Positions 38,840 to 49,944 of a stretch of DNA of 64,000 bases are shown here, piece after piece. The first letter of the stretch is position 1, and every line of letters starts with the position of its first letter. The position numbers were made by a program, and so were the translations under genes. The stretch is from Methanomassiliicoccaceae archaeon (GTDB taxonomy: Archaea; Thermoplasmatota; Thermoplasmata; Methanomassiliicoccales; Methanomethylophilaceae): the NCBI GenBank assembly GCA_016281925.1, contig JAEEJP010000010.1, positions 1-64,000 on the forward strand, in the 5' to 3' direction. The notes under the pieces are model-generated. The model had not been told where the DNA came from, did no database searches, and saw only the letters and a list, made by a program, of their open reading frames with translations.

Positions 38840-40503
38840 TTAAGGATATCGGCGGGATCTCTTCCAAATAATAAGGCCGACGATCGCACCCAAAATCGCA
38901 AGGGCTATGACGGCGATCGCCCAGAGAGGGAATCCTCCGTCGGATTTGCCTTCATCTATAAACATATGAGTGGCATCTTCACCGGCAAAGGTGTGGCCTC
39001 TGAGATTATCGGCCGTCTGCAGAATCTCTTTTCCGTCCTTGGTGAGGAATACATGGGCTATGAACGGATGTTCCCCGGTGATCGTCGTCAGCTCTTTGCC
39101 GAAGGAGATCCTCAGCAGGGGCTCCTTCAGGTAGGAGGGGTGGGTGCAGGCGCCGTCGCTGATGGTGGTGACGGAATCGGGGAAAGTCAGCGACTCCAGG
39201 ACCGTAAGGTTGGAGAATGCGTTGACGTCGATCTTCTTCACGGTGGAAGGAACGGTGAAACTGGTCTTTTTGCAGCCGCCGGGGAACTGCATCAGGGTCT
39301 CGACCTTCTTGTCGTAGAGAATGCCGTCCACCGTTGCGTAGTGTTCGTTAGAAGAATCGATGGATATGGTTTCCAATGTGCTGCATGCCGCGAAAACTCT
39401 CTCTCCCAAGGATTCGACGCAAGCAGGTATCTCCACGGTCTTGAGCTTTATATTGTCCAGGAATGCGCCGTTGCCGATGGACTTCAGGACGGTCGTCCCG
39501 GAGAAATCTATGGTTTCGATGTGCTCGCAGGAATTGAATGCGAACTTCCCTATGCTGGTCACGGTATTGGGTATCTTGATGGAGGTCAGACCTTCGCATT
39601 TCTCGAAAGCGTTGTCGCTGATGGCCGTGACCGAATCGGGAATGGTGACCGCACCTATCTTAAAGCCCGTGGCGAACGCGGCAGGACCTATGCTGGTCAC
39701 GGTATTGGGTATCTCATACAAGGAAACTGCTTTTGCAGGAGGGTAATGGAGGACAGTCTTCATATCGATGTCATAGACCACTCCGTCGACGTCGACATAT
39801 TTCGGATTGTCAGGATCCACATCGATGGATTGGAGGCTGTAGCACTCTACGAATGCGCCTGTGCCCAATGAGGTCACCGTAGCAGGCACGTAGAAGCTTC
39901 CGATCGAGCTGGCCACGAAGGCACTTCTGCCGATCGTGGCGAGCGACGTGGCTCCTCTTGTGTCCACGCTCGCCAGGGATATGCAAAGATCGAATGCGTA
40001 ATCCCCGATGGTCTCCACTGTGGAAGGTATTACGACGCCCGTGAGTTTTTTGTTCTCATAGAATGCGCCTTTGCCTATAGTGACCACGTTCTTGAGATCC
40101 ACGGCAGTGATATCGTTGCCCTGGACCGAGAATTCTCCGATCTCTTCCACCGTGCTCGAAAGCGTGATGCTGTTTATTTTGAAGTCGCAAAATGCAACTT
40201 TTCCTATGTATGTTACGCCCTCGCCGATGACGACGTTGTTTATGCTCTCCCATAAGGAAGCGTAACCGGATTCCGTAGGCTGGTCATGATCGTCCATCCT
40301 TCCGGTTCCGGTGCCTGTATATGTTATGGACAGAGTATCGCCTTCGAAGCTCCAGGCGACTCCGTCCCCGCATGATCCGCTGGTTGCCGCGTCGGCTTTT
40401 TCCGCAGGGATCGAACCTGCCACCGCCACGAACGCTAAAGCGATCGCGAATGCTGGCAGAAACCTTGCATATCTTCCATAACGCTGTGATTCGTTTTTGA
40501 CAT
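38840..40503 (-). CDS. BspA-like leucine-rich repeat surface protein with C-terminal TM anchor; apparent frameshift at start
   Basis: LRR_5-like repeats; C-terminal FPLWAIAVIALAILGAIVGLIIWKRSRR; signal peptide (RFLPAFAIALAFVAVAGSIPAEKADA) lies upstream of the called start, out of frame with ATG at 40503. Confidence 0.75.
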
Positions 40504-40766
40504 CGTATCACTCCGTCAGACTTTAGATGGACGTATTCATTTAAAATCATAATTCATAATTTGACAGTTTATAACAAAACTTGTACTCATCAGATTATTA
40601 TTCCGTGCCGAAGAGCGAAACTGGCAGGCATATGCTGGGCCATGGCCGCAATCGAAATCAGAGCCCGATTCCGGCTCATAACTGCGGAATACTTCCACTG
40701 CCGCTCAAGAATCGCGGCTGGGAACATGCATGGATGCGCAAAACAGGGATGGACCGATGGAGGCGG

Positions 40767-42548
40767 TCAGTCGCAGAACTGGAACTGGCTGTCGTAGAGG
40801 CTGCGATAGAAGCCGCCTTTCGACAGCAGCTCCTCGTGGGTTCCGCGCTCGATTATCTCTCCTTTCCTGATGACGATTATGTGGTCCGCGTTCCTGATCG
40901 TCGAAAGGCGGTGCGCTATGATGAAGGACGTACGCCCCTCCATCAGCCTGTCCATGGCATCCTGGATCGCCCTTTCGGTTCTGGTGTCCACCGAGCTCGT
41001 AGCCTCGTCCATTATGAGCATAGGCGCATCCTTGATGACCGCCCTTGCGATGGATATCTGCTGTTTCTGCCCTGAAGACAGCGAATCAGGGTTGATGGGC
41101 ATGTTCAGCCCATCTTTGTGGGACGAGATGAAATGCTCCAGCCCGACCGCTCTGCAGGCCTCCGCTATCTTCTCGTCGGGAACGCTTTCCGAACCGAATA
41201 CCAGATTCTGGCGAAGCGTCCCTCTGAACAGCCACACATCCTGAAGAACCACTCCGAACTGCTTTCTGACCTCTTCGCGCTTGAGATCGATCAGTTCGGC
41301 GCCGTCCAGCGTTATCGAACCGGAATCGGGATCGTAATATCTCAGCAGGAGATTGGATATCGTGGTCTTTCCGGCGCCCGTAGGGCCGACTATGGCCACC
41401 TTCATCCCCGGGGACACGTCCAGATTCAGGTCATGGATGACCTCTGCGCCCGGCTCGTAAGAGAAGCATACGTTTCTGAAAATCACCTTCCCTTCGACCG
41501 GCCAGTCGATGGCTCCCTTATCCGTCTCGTCCTCCATCTCCTGGGTATCCAGGAACTCGAATATCCTTTCGGAGGCGGCGGCTACCTCCTGGAGGCCTCC
41601 GAAGGAATTGGACAGGCTCATCATAGGGCGGTTGCATATCTTCACGTATGCCAAAAAAGCGACCAGCGTTCCGAAAGTGGCTGAGCCGTCCAATATCAGA
41701 AGCGACGCGGCTATGCAGACCGCCACATAGCCCAGATTATTGACCAGGCCTGAGATGCTCGGCATGAGCTCCCCCATCATGCGGGAGCGGAACGATACCC
41801 GGTACAGGTCCCTGTTCACGCCCATGAACTTGGCCTTCGAGCCGTCCAGACCGTTGTAGAGGCTGATCACGCTCAGCCCCCGGTAGGTCTCCTCGACGAT
41901 GGTGTTCATCCTCCCCAGATTCCTGGACTGGGCGCGGTAATACTTCTGCGAGACCTTCACCACGGCCCTCATCGCGATGAATCCGAGCAGCACCGGGCAC
42001 ATGGCGGCCAGCATCAGCCTCCAATCCAGGATGGACATCATTATCACGCATCCGGCCAGCATTATGGCGGATTCCACGGTCCTCGTTATGCTCTCGACGC
42101 TCCTCAGACGGATAGTATCGATGTCGTTCACGAAACGGCTGATGACGTCTCCTTTGTGCATCCTGTCCAGGGATCCCACCGGTATGCGGGACACCTTGCC
42201 GGACTGCTCTTTCCTGAGCATGTTGCCCAGCTTCTCCTCGGTATTCCATTCCGCGAGGGTCCGCACCCTCTCCAGGATCATGGACGATGCGTAGATCGCC
42301 AGAAGGATGAGCGCGGTCGGCAGTATTTCGCCTGGATCTATCGCCCCGCCCTGTTCGATGCGGTCCGCGGCGTAATCGGCTATCGATCCCAGAAGGGTCG
42401 GGCCTACCATGGCCAGAACGGTAAGGATCAGATTCAGAGCTATGATGAGCGCGAATATCCGATGGAAAGGCCTGGAATATGCGATGAATCTCCGGAGGAA
42501 CGGCCATATCCTCTTCTTTTCCGGCTTCCCGGAGTCTTCGGAGCTCAT
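40767..42548 (-). CDS. ABC transporter, fused permease/ATP-binding (exporter half)
   Basis: GPTGAGKTTISNLLLRYY, SSGQKQQISIARAVIKDAPMLIMDEATSSVDTRTE. Confidence 0.93.
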   Translation of the reverse strand: MSSEDSGKPEKKRIWPFLRRFIAYSRPFHRIFALIIALNLILTVLAMVGPTLLGSIADYAADRIEQGGAIDPGEILPTALILLAIYASSMILERVRTLAEWNTEEKLGNMLRKEQSGKVSRIPVGSLDRMHKGDVISRFVNDIDTIRLRSVESITRTVESAIMLAGCVIMMSILDWRLMLAAMCPVLLGFIAMRAVVKVSQKYYRAQSRNLGRMNTIVEETYRGLSVISLYNGLDGSKAKFMGVNRDLYRVSFRSRMMGELMPSISGLVNNLGYVAVCIAASLLILDGSATFGTLVAFLAYVKICNRPMMSLSNSFGGLQEVAAASERIFEFLDTQEMEDETDKGAIDWPVEGKVIFRNVCFSYEPGAEVIHDLNLDVSPGMKVAIVGPTGAGKTTISNLLLRYYDPDSGSITLDGAELIDLKREEVRKQFGVVLQDVWLFRGTLRQNLVFGSESVPDEKIAEACRAVGLEHFISSHKDGLNMPINPDSLSSGQKQQISIARAVIKDAPMLIMDEATSSVDTRTERAIQDAMDRLMEGRTSFIIAHRLSTIRNADHIIVIRKGEIIERGTHEELLSKGGFYRSLYDSQFQFCD

Positions 42549-44287
42549 CTCTGCGCCTCCGAAAGCTGGGATTCGGCCGTCTCGCGGTAGAGCCTGCAGC
42601 TCTCCATCAGCTCCTCGTGGCTGCCGATGCCTGCTATGCGGCCTCCGTCCAGCACGATGATCTTATCGGAATCCATCACGGTGCTCACTCTCTGGGCCAC
42701 GAACACCTTGGTGGGCGCCTCGCGGTACTCCCTGATGGCCGAGCGCAGCCTGCTGTCCGTTATGAAATCCAGCGCCGAGAACGGGTCGTCCAGGATCCAT
42801 ATGGGAGCGTCCTTGCAGACGGCGCGGGCGATGGATATCCTCTGCCTCTGCCCTCCGGACAGGTTGCGCCCCTCCTCCGTGAGCTCGAACGATTCGTTCC
42901 CTTCCAGATCGTCGATGAATTCGCTGGCCTGGGCTATGGATTCGGCGACGTGAATGTCGTCCATGTCCCTTTCCGGCGCGGTCGAGCCGTAGTTGATGTT
43001 GAACTCTATTGTCCCGGTGAATATCGTGTTGGCCTGCGGGACATAGCTTATCTGCGAGTTCAGAGCCTTGCGGTCGTATTCGCGCACATCCGTCCCGCTG
43101 ACCAGCACCTCCCCTTCGGTGCATAGGTAAAGACGCATCATGAGGTTCACCAGAGTCGTCTTCCCGGCACCCGTGGCGCCCATGATAGCCACGGTCTCCC
43201 CGCGTTCTATCCTGAATGAGATGTCATGGAGGACCTCGGCGTCGGTCCCGGGATAGGTGAAGGACACGTTCCGGAACTCTATCGTCCCGATTTCGCCGCC
43301 CTTGCCGTCGTAGGTCCCGTTGGGGATCGCCGGGCCGTAGCCGAGAAGCTCTTCCACGCGCCCGATGGATGCGAACGCCCTGGAGGAGAACTGTATCATC
43401 ATCCCCAGCCTCATGAACGCGTTCAGGATCTGGATCGCATAGGCGGAGAAGACTATCATATCGGAGAACAGGAGCGTCTGATGGCCGTGATCCGCGGTCC
43501 CGGACAGGAGGATTATGCCCAGCCAATATATGGCCAGCATGAGGAAGTTGCTGATGCTGGACGACAGCACAGGCGTGATCGAGCTGGTTTTCCATATCCT
43601 GAGGGAGTTCTCCATCATGTCGTCGCTGGATTCCTCGAATTTCTGCTGCTGGAACTTCTCTGCGTTGTATGCCCTTACCACCCTCAGCCCGGTCAGATGC
43701 TCCAGAGCATGGCGGTTGATGCGGTCTGTGAGCACCGGTATGCGCCTGTATCCCGGGCGCGTCTTCCACACGACCAGGGCGATGGAGAGGACGGTTACTA
43801 TGACTCCGATGACGGTGACGGCCGTCCATTCCCACTCCGATCCGGAGATCTTCATCAGAGCCCAGACCGTTATCACCGGCACCAGGATCAGCGTCTGCAT
43901 CGATCTGGTCAGGAACTGCTGTATCTGGCTGACGTCGTTGGTGCTGCGGGTGATCAGGGAATCGACGGAGAACCTGTCCACATCCCCCGGGGTGAACTCG
44001 CTGACCTTGTCGAAAAGCTTCTCCCTCAGAAGATAGCACAGTGACGTGGCGGCTCTGACGGCCATCATCGTGCCCAGAAGGGATGCGATTATGCTGAGGA
44101 CGGAGCACAGGATCATCTCCGCCCCGTATCCGGTGATGACCGACGGATCCTCGTTCCCCATGATCGCATCCGTGATCACGGTCATATACTCCGGGATGCG
44201 GAGGTCGAGGTATGCCTGGAGGATGACGAATACGACGCAGAGGGCGGTGAATCCCCATTCCTTCCATGTGAAATATCTTATGATCAT
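42545..44287 (-). CDS. ABC transporter, fused permease/ATP-binding (partner half)
   Basis: GATGAGKTTLVNLMMRLY, LSGGQRQRISIARAVCKDAPIWILDDPFSALD. Confidence 0.93.
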   Translation of the reverse strand: MIIRYFTWKEWGFTALCVVFVILQAYLDLRIPEYMTVITDAIMGNEDPSVITGYGAEMILCSVLSIIASLLGTMMAVRAATSLCYLLREKLFDKVSEFTPGDVDRFSVDSLITRSTNDVSQIQQFLTRSMQTLILVPVITVWALMKISGSEWEWTAVTVIGVIVTVLSIALVVWKTRPGYRRIPVLTDRINRHALEHLTGLRVVRAYNAEKFQQQKFEESSDDMMENSLRIWKTSSITPVLSSSISNFLMLAIYWLGIILLSGTADHGHQTLLFSDMIVFSAYAIQILNAFMRLGMMIQFSSRAFASIGRVEELLGYGPAIPNGTYDGKGGEIGTIEFRNVSFTYPGTDAEVLHDISFRIERGETVAIMGATGAGKTTLVNLMMRLYLCTEGEVLVSGTDVREYDRKALNSQISYVPQANTIFTGTIEFNINYGSTAPERDMDDIHVAESIAQASEFIDDLEGNESFELTEEGRNLSGGQRQRISIARAVCKDAPIWILDDPFSALDFITDSRLRSAIREYREAPTKVFVAQRVSTVMDSDKIIVLDGGRIAGIGSHEELMESCRLYRETAESQLSEAQR

Positions 44288-44323
44288 GCCACTGCCCCGT
44301 CTGATGCCTCTGGCCCCGTTTTT

Positions 44324-45187
44324 TCATCGCACAAGAAGCATCAGCGTGCCGGCGACTATGCCTGCCAGCCCCGCTGCGCTCTTCTTGGACAGCCTCTCCC
44401 TGAACACGATATACGAGAATGCGATTGTCACCAGGATGCTCAGCTTGTCGATGGGGATGACGATGCTGGCTGGCCCCGTCTGGAGCGCTCCGAAGAAGAA
44501 CAGCCAGGACAGCCCGGTAGCCAGCCCAGAAAGCACTATGAACATCATGTCCCTGCGGCCGATGCCGCGGATCTTATCCTGCTTGCGGGACACGAAGACC
44601 ATTATCCAGGACATCGCCAGCACCACCGCCGTGCGGATGGCCGTCCCCAGGTTGGAATCGATGTCCGCCATGCCGACCTTGCCCAAAATGGACGTCATCG
44701 CTGCGAATACGGCGGACCCTATCGCGAACAGCAGCCAGCTGGATCCTCCGCCGTCCATCTCCTTGACGTCCTTCTTCTCGATCATCAGCATCGTACCGGC
44801 CAGTATGAGGACGACCCCCGCAGCCCCCAGGACGGTCAGGGATTCGCCGAGGAAGATGACGGCCAGCATTATGCCCAGGACTGTGCTGGACTTGTCCACC
44901 GGAACGACTTTGTTCACGTCGCCGATCTGCAGCGCTCTGAAATAGCAGAGCCAGGAAGCCCCCGTAGCCAATCCGGATAGGACAAGGAACATACAGGTGC
45001 CGGAATCTATGGAGCCCATCTGGGCGTATGTTCCGCTGACCATGACGATCGCCCATGCGAAGAGCATCGCCACGACCGTGCGGTATGCTGTGGCCACGGT
45101 CGAATCCACCTTCTGAAGGCCGCACTTGGCCAGGATGGACGTCGCCCCTGCGAAAACGGCGGAACAGACCGCGAAAATCAGCCACAT
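44324..45187 (-). CDS. EamA/DMT-family transporter
   Basis: two internally similar 5-helix halves (AVCSAVFAGATSILAKCGL / AIGSAVFAAMTSILGKVGM). Confidence 0.88.
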   Translation of the reverse strand: MWLIFAVCSAVFAGATSILAKCGLQKVDSTVATAYRTVVAMLFAWAIVMVSGTYAQMGSIDSGTCMFLVLSGLATGASWLCYFRALQIGDVNKVVPVDKSSTVLGIMLAVIFLGESLTVLGAAGVVLILAGTMLMIEKKDVKEMDGGGSSWLLFAIGSAVFAAMTSILGKVGMADIDSNLGTAIRTAVVLAMSWIMVFVSRKQDKIRGIGRRDMMFIVLSGLATGLSWLFFFGALQTGPASIVIPIDKLSILVTIAFSYIVFRERLSKKSAAGLAGIVAGTLMLLVR

Positions 45188-45503
45188 CGGAACCCACTCC
45201 CATTCGATGACAACCGGATGGAGGTCTTGGATGTATATGCTTGCTTAAGCCTTATGCCTCAGACATTGCGTCCTCTGCAGGAAGGAATCATGATGCCCCC
45301 GTTCTGTTGTTCCCCGCACATGCTGCATGATTTCGTCGTCCGATGCCTGATCGCCAGATTATTTGCAAGCAGTTTAAACAGTCGCTTTCATTGCGGACTC
45401 CTTTTAAAAAAGCATGCATGACCCGTGCCAATGATGATGCATATAAATTCAGCTTTCACGGATCGAATGTAATTAAGGATTAACTAAATATAAATATTAA
45501 AAT

Positions 45504-45519
45504 TTTAGATATTCCTAAA
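45504..45519. promoter_or_regulatory. TTTAG-N6-CTAAA box upstream of flavodoxin
   Basis: TTTAGATATTCCTAAA, ends 2 nt before the ATG. Confidence 0.45.
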
Positions 45520-45521
45520 TC

Positions 45522-46046
45522 ATGTGCAATTCAGATCCGGCGCAGGAACTGTGCTGCGTTGTTTTCTTCTCGGTTCCCGGCGAGACTTATGTCAACGGCA
45601 GATACGAGGAACGGGACCCGGGAAACACGAAAGTGGCCGCCACGATTCTGTCCGAAGCCTTAGGATGCCCTGCCATGGAGATAGTTCCGAAAGATCCGTA
45701 CCCGAGGAAATACAGAGGCCAGGTCGAAAGGGCCAAAAAAGAATGGGTGGAATCCAAGCGCCCGGCCCTCAGTTTCTGTCCGGACATATCGGATTATCCT
45801 GACGTTTATCTATGCTATCCGAACTGGTGCGGAACCATCCCCATGCCTGTTGCCACTTTTCTTGACGCCAACATCTGGGAAGGAAAGACGATCCATCCCC
45901 TGTGCACCAACGAAGGCAGCGGCATGGGCACGAGCATCGAGATGATAGGCCGCTGCGCTTCGGGGGCTTTGATCGGCGCGGGGCTTCCGATCCGCGGCAC
46001 TGATGCGGGATCCTGCCAGGGCCTCATCGAGAAATGGATTGGATGA
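45522..46046 (+). CDS. flavodoxin-like protein
   Basis: VVFFSVPGETYVNG...GNTKVAATILSEALG, YPDVYLCYPNWCGTIPMPVATFL, CTNEGSGMGTSIEMI. Confidence 0.85.
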   Translation: MCNSDPAQELCCVVFFSVPGETYVNGRYEERDPGNTKVAATILSEALGCPAMEIVPKDPYPRKYRGQVERAKKEWVESKRPALSFCPDISDYPDVYLCYPNWCGTIPMPVATFLDANIWEGKTIHPLCTNEGSGMGTSIEMIGRCASGALIGAGLPIRGTDAGSCQGLIEKWIG

Positions 46047-46223
46047 AAACCATGGATGGATGTATTGTCGCCAGCCTCAAACCTTTTATATTATAACTTT
46101 TAAATTATTATTGAAAAATAATAAATTTTCATCAAATCATTCTATTTAATTCTTAAATCATATATTTAGTAAGACCTATCAATCATTTATCAAAAAACTA
46201 CTCCCTAAACGGCCCATCCGGCG

Positions 46224-46265
46224 CCTAAATTATATTAGGTTAATCTAAAAAAATTTAGTCTAACC
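46224..46265. promoter_or_regulatory. cluster of overlapping DtxR/IdeR-like inverted repeats upstream of the NifHD-like fusion
   Basis: CCTAAATTATATTAGGTTAATCTAAAAAAATTTAGTCTAACC; contains CCTAA-N6-TTAGG and TTAG-N6-CTAA. Confidence 0.5.
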
Positions 46266-46301
46266 AAAATTTAAATATCAACTTGGTTTCACGCAGAACA
46301 G

Positions 46302-48647
46302 ATGTTGCAAGTCGCAGTATACGGTAAAGGCGGAATCGGAAAATCCACAACGTCTTCGAATCTGTCGTTCACGCTTGCTAAAAAAGGGATGAAAGTTCTT
46401 CAGATCGGATGCGACCCAAAGCACGATTCGACAAAATATCTGATTAACGGCAAAGAACAGACGACAGTCCTGGATTACATCAGGAGCACTCCCCCTTCCC
46501 AGAGAAAGCTCGGGGACATCATGCTCGAAGGATCCGGCGGAGTCATGTGCGTCGAAGCCGGAGGGCCTGAGCCCGGTATAGGATGCGCCGGAAGAGGGAT
46601 CCTCACGACGTTCGACGCCATCGAAAAAATGGGCATAAACGATGTCGGGAAGGACGTCACCCTGTACGATGTCCTCGGAGATGTCGTCTGCGGCGGATTC
46701 GCTGTCCCCATGAGGAACGAATACGCCGATGCGGTCTACATCGTCACTTCCGGCGAGTTCATGGCCATATATGCGGCCAACAATATTCTCCGCGGGCTCC
46801 TCAACTTCGGAACTGCCCGTCCCAGGGTGGCAGGGATTGTCCTGAACAGGAGGAATGTCGAGAACGAGCGCGAGATAGTGGAGAGATTCTCCGACGGGGT
46901 CGGCCTCCCCATCGTCGTGGACATCCCCCGCTCTGGGGAGTTCATCGAGGCTGAAAGGCTGGGGAAGACCGTTTCCGAAGCATTCCCGGATTCGATCCCC
47001 GCTTCCATCTACGGTCAGCTGGCCAACGACGTCATCGCCATAAGCGCGGGAGTCAGGAGGCTCTATGATCCGCATCCGCTGAGCGATGCGCAGCTCAACG
47101 ATCTGGCCGCAGGGAAGGCCATAACCGTTCTCGGCAGTTTCAAACGAGAGGCCTGCCACTGCAGCAAGGTCCGCAGAGGAACGGGTTCCTGCGCCAGCCG
47201 CGGAGCGGTCTTCGCCGCAGGAAGGGTCAACGACCTCCCCATCATCATCCACGGACCTGCCAGCTGTGGCTACGTCATGTCCCACACCCAGGACGTCCAT
47301 TTCCTTACCGAGATGGGAACCAATCCCAGCACCGCAGGGATGCTCAGGAACAACATCCGGTCCACACGCATGAGCAACGACTCATCCATCTTCGGAGGGC
47401 ACGAGGACCTCATGAACATAATACGCGATGAAGCCGGCAAAGGAAAGAAGACCGTCATGGTCATCACCACCTGCGTCCCCGGGATGATAGGGGACAACCT
47501 CGACCTGATCAAAAAGAGGGCAGAGCAGGAGTTCCCCGGCCTCAATCTGGTGGTCGTCAAAGCCGACGGAAACCTTGCCGGAGGCTCCGAAGAGGGACGC
47601 CTGATGGCCATGCAGGCGATCATTGACTTCATCGATGAGAGCCGCGAACCCTCGGACATGGAATGCAACCTCATCGACGACAACTTCATCGTTTATTCTT
47701 CGGGAAGGAACAGCGAATGGACGCAGAAGCTGCTGAGGGACCTCGGATTCTCCAAAGTCCACAAGATCATCGACAACGTGTTCCTGGACGAGGTCGTCGG
47801 ATGCAGGAAGAACATCCTTAACGTAAAGACCTTCGACGATCCCACGGTCAACGGAATGGCGGACGCCATGGCCGGAAAGAAGGGAATGAGGATCTTCTCC
47901 GAGCCTCTCCCCAAAGGATACTCTGAAACTTTGTCATGGGTGGAAAAAATCGGCAGGGAATACGGCGTCGAGGAGCGCGCCCGGGACGTCTCGGCCGAAA
48001 TCAGGCGGCAGTATGCGGACGCCCTCGAGAAACACAGGCCTTTCTTCGAAGGGAAGACCGCAGACATCATATCTGGGATCCTGGGGGACGACGACTGGAT
48101 CATAGAGGTCCTTCTCGACGCAGGCGTCAGGATCGGCAGCTACTATGTCTTGAGGATGAGGATGGGCGGAGGCAGCGGGCCCAGACCCGTCTTCAGATCA
48201 CGCTACAGAGACATGCTCAACGTCCGCGAGATGTCGAACCCTATGGAGATAAAGATGGCCGTCCAGGAAAGCGGCCCCGACATGGTCATCGGAGGGGTCA
48301 TGATAGGCTGGCATGGGCAGCAGTTCAAAGAGTTCAGCCGCGACTACCAGTGCTTCACCCATTACGCTTCGATCGAATATCTGGACTATATGCACAAGAT
48401 GATGACCAGCGCCCCTACGATGGGATGGAGGAGCTGGGAAGGCGGATCCGTACCGCAGCCGGATGCGGCCGTATCGGAGTCTGCCGGAATCACCCGGCAG
48501 CAGATCGATGCCGTCAGGGCGATGATGGGCGGCCGCATGCCGCCGGAAATGGAAGCGGCTCTCGGCCGGATGAAGGAGGGGAAGACGCCCGAAGGAATTC
48601 CTCCTGACATGCTGCGGATGATCAGATCCATGGCGGGAGGCCGCTGA
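46302..48647 (+). CDS. nitrogenase-superfamily fusion: NifH-like Fe protein + NifD-like component
   Basis: NifH part: [47 protein letters not shown]; component part: [53 protein letters not shown]. Confidence 0.92.
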   Translation: MLQVAVYGKGGIGKSTTSSNLSFTLAKKGMKVLQIGCDPKHDSTKYLINGKEQTTVLDYIRSTPPSQRKLGDIMLEGSGGVMCVEAGGPEPGIGCAGRGILTTFDAIEKMGINDVGKDVTLYDVLGDVVCGGFAVPMRNEYADAVYIVTSGEFMAIYAANNILRGLLNFGTARPRVAGIVLNRRNVENEREIVERFSDGVGLPIVVDIPRSGEFIEAERLGKTVSEAFPDSIPASIYGQLANDVIAISAGVRRLYDPHPLSDAQLNDLAAGKAITVLGSFKREACHCSKVRRGTGSCASRGAVFAAGRVNDLPIIIHGPASCGYVMSHTQDVHFLTEMGTNPSTAGMLRNNIRSTRMSNDSSIFGGHEDLMNIIRDEAGKGKKTVMVITTCVPGMIGDNLDLIKKRAEQEFPGLNLVVVKADGNLAGGSEEGRLMAMQAIIDFIDESREPSDMECNLIDDNFIVYSSGRNSEWTQKLLRDLGFSKVHKIIDNVFLDEVVGCRKNILNVKTFDDPTVNGMADAMAGKKGMRIFSEPLPKGYSETLSWVEKIGREYGVEERARDVSAEIRRQYADALEKHRPFFEGKTADIISGILGDDDWIIEVLLDAGVRIGSYYVLRMRMGGGSGPRPVFRSRYRDMLNVREMSNPMEIKMAVQESGPDMVIGGVMIGWHGQQFKEFSRDYQCFTHYASIEYLDYMHKMMTSAPTMGWRSWEGGSVPQPDAAVSESAGITRQQIDAVRAMMGGRMPPEMEAALGRMKEGKTPEGIPPDMLRMIRSMAGGR

Positions 48648-48648
48648 T

Positions 48649-49944
48649 ATGATGGTGAAACCGGACGGATTCTTCGGAGTCACTATGGCCATAGAAGGCA
48701 TCAGCGACTCTACCGTGCTGATGCACGGGCCGGAGGGATGCAGAAAGAACCTATGGGCCCTTACGAACAAGGTCTATCCGCGCGCGGACAGATCCGTCAG
48801 CAGGATGACCCCGTACTATATGGGCAGCGCCAGGATCCCATGCACAGACCTGGAATCAAGCGACTACATATACGGCGCGTACGACCGCGTATTCGACGCT
48901 CTGCGGTACATCAAGGAGCGCGATCCCCAGTTCGTCGCCGTAGTCTGCTCTCCCGGGGCATCCCTCATCGGAGACGACTGCGGCAAGGCGATAGAGGAGG
49001 CCGGCCTATCCGACAGAGCGATCGTGCTGGACGCCGACCTGAGCTCCAAGCCCATCAACGTCGGGATAGACCTGACTCTGACCGGAGTGCTGGAGAAGCT
49101 GGGCCAGCCCAAGGGCAGAACCAGGAAGGGCACCGCCGTGCTTCTGGGGAACCATGTTCTCCAGAAGGACTGGGAGTCCGTCAACGAGGAGATGTCGCGC
49201 ATCCTGGGGCTGATGGGCATAGAAGTCATATGCTGCCTGGGAGCGGGCTCTTCCGTGAAGGAGATAAGGGATTCCGTGGAAGCGGAATTCGCCATCGCGG
49301 TATGTCCCGAATACGCTCTGATCACGGCCGACTACTACAGAGAGTCATACGGTACGGTCCCGGTCGTCCCCGACTGCTCTCCGGTGGGATTCGAGGCTAC
49401 GGACGACTGGATCAGGCTAGTGGCGGAGAAGACCGGGCACGATCCGTCCAAGGCTCTGGGATACGTGGACAGCATACGCAGGAAGGCCTACCGCCGCATG
49501 ATGGCGGCAAGATTCGACACCGATGCCTTCTCGTTTTCGATAGACGCCGAGCCCTCGATATGCTATCCCCTGTCCAAATTCTTCTACGACAACCTCCAGA
49601 TGGTGCCGAAGTGCCTGAAGTACGACGGCATCTCATACGGGCCGTCGGAAGCCCTGATGGAGAAGTTCCTGGACAGCATAGGGTGGTCCGGCGCCCTGGA
49701 TGCCGATGTTCCGGATTATACGGAGATCCTGTGCGCCGACGGGAACACCGCCGATATGTACGCCAGATCCGGCCGCTGCCTCCGCGGGGTGGATCTGAGA
49801 TTCCCTTCGATGATGAACGTGGAATTCCTGCCGCAGCCCCTGTTCGGAGCGGCTGGAACCCTGTACATCCTCGAGAGAGTGATCAACCGCTTCCGAGGCA
49901 GAACCATGGGATCGCAGACGGACGGAAGGAGCGTGAGAGGTTGA
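48649..49944 (+). CDS. nitrogenase component 1-like protein (NifD/K-like subunit)
   Basis: STVLMHGPEGCRKNLW, VAVVCSPGASLIGDDC; begins immediately after the fusion gene. Confidence 0.85.
   Translation: MMVKPDGFFGVTMAIEGISDSTVLMHGPEGCRKNLWALTNKVYPRADRSVSRMTPYYMGSARIPCTDLESSDYIYGAYDRVFDALRYIKERDPQFVAVVCSPGASLIGDDCGKAIEEAGLSDRAIVLDADLSSKPINVGIDLTLTGVLEKLGQPKGRTRKGTAVLLGNHVLQKDWESVNEEMSRILGLMGIEVICCLGAGSSVKEIRDSVEAEFAIAVCPEYALITADYYRESYGTVPVVPDCSPVGFEATDDWIRLVAEKTGHDPSKALGYVDSIRRKAYRRMMAARFDTDAFSFSIDAEPSICYPLSKFFYDNLQMVPKCLKYDGISYGPSEALMEKFLDSIGWSGALDADVPDYTEILCADGNTADMYARSGRCLRGVDLRFPSMMNVEFLPQPLFGAAGTLYILERVINRFRGRTMGSQTDGRSVRG

Noticed and set aside
48738-49940. N-terminal ~400 codons of the 791-aa ORF
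   Set aside because: Out-of-frame shadow of the second nitrogenase-like subunit; only the part from TTG 49941 is a real permease
46302-49944. Calling the locus a bona fide N2-fixing nitrogenase or the F430 pathway CfbCD
   Set aside because: No recognisable FeMo-co ligands, nifEN/nifB or regulatory nif genes nearby; NifH and NifD are fused, there are two component-1-like chains and an importer, unlike stand-alone CfbC and CfbD
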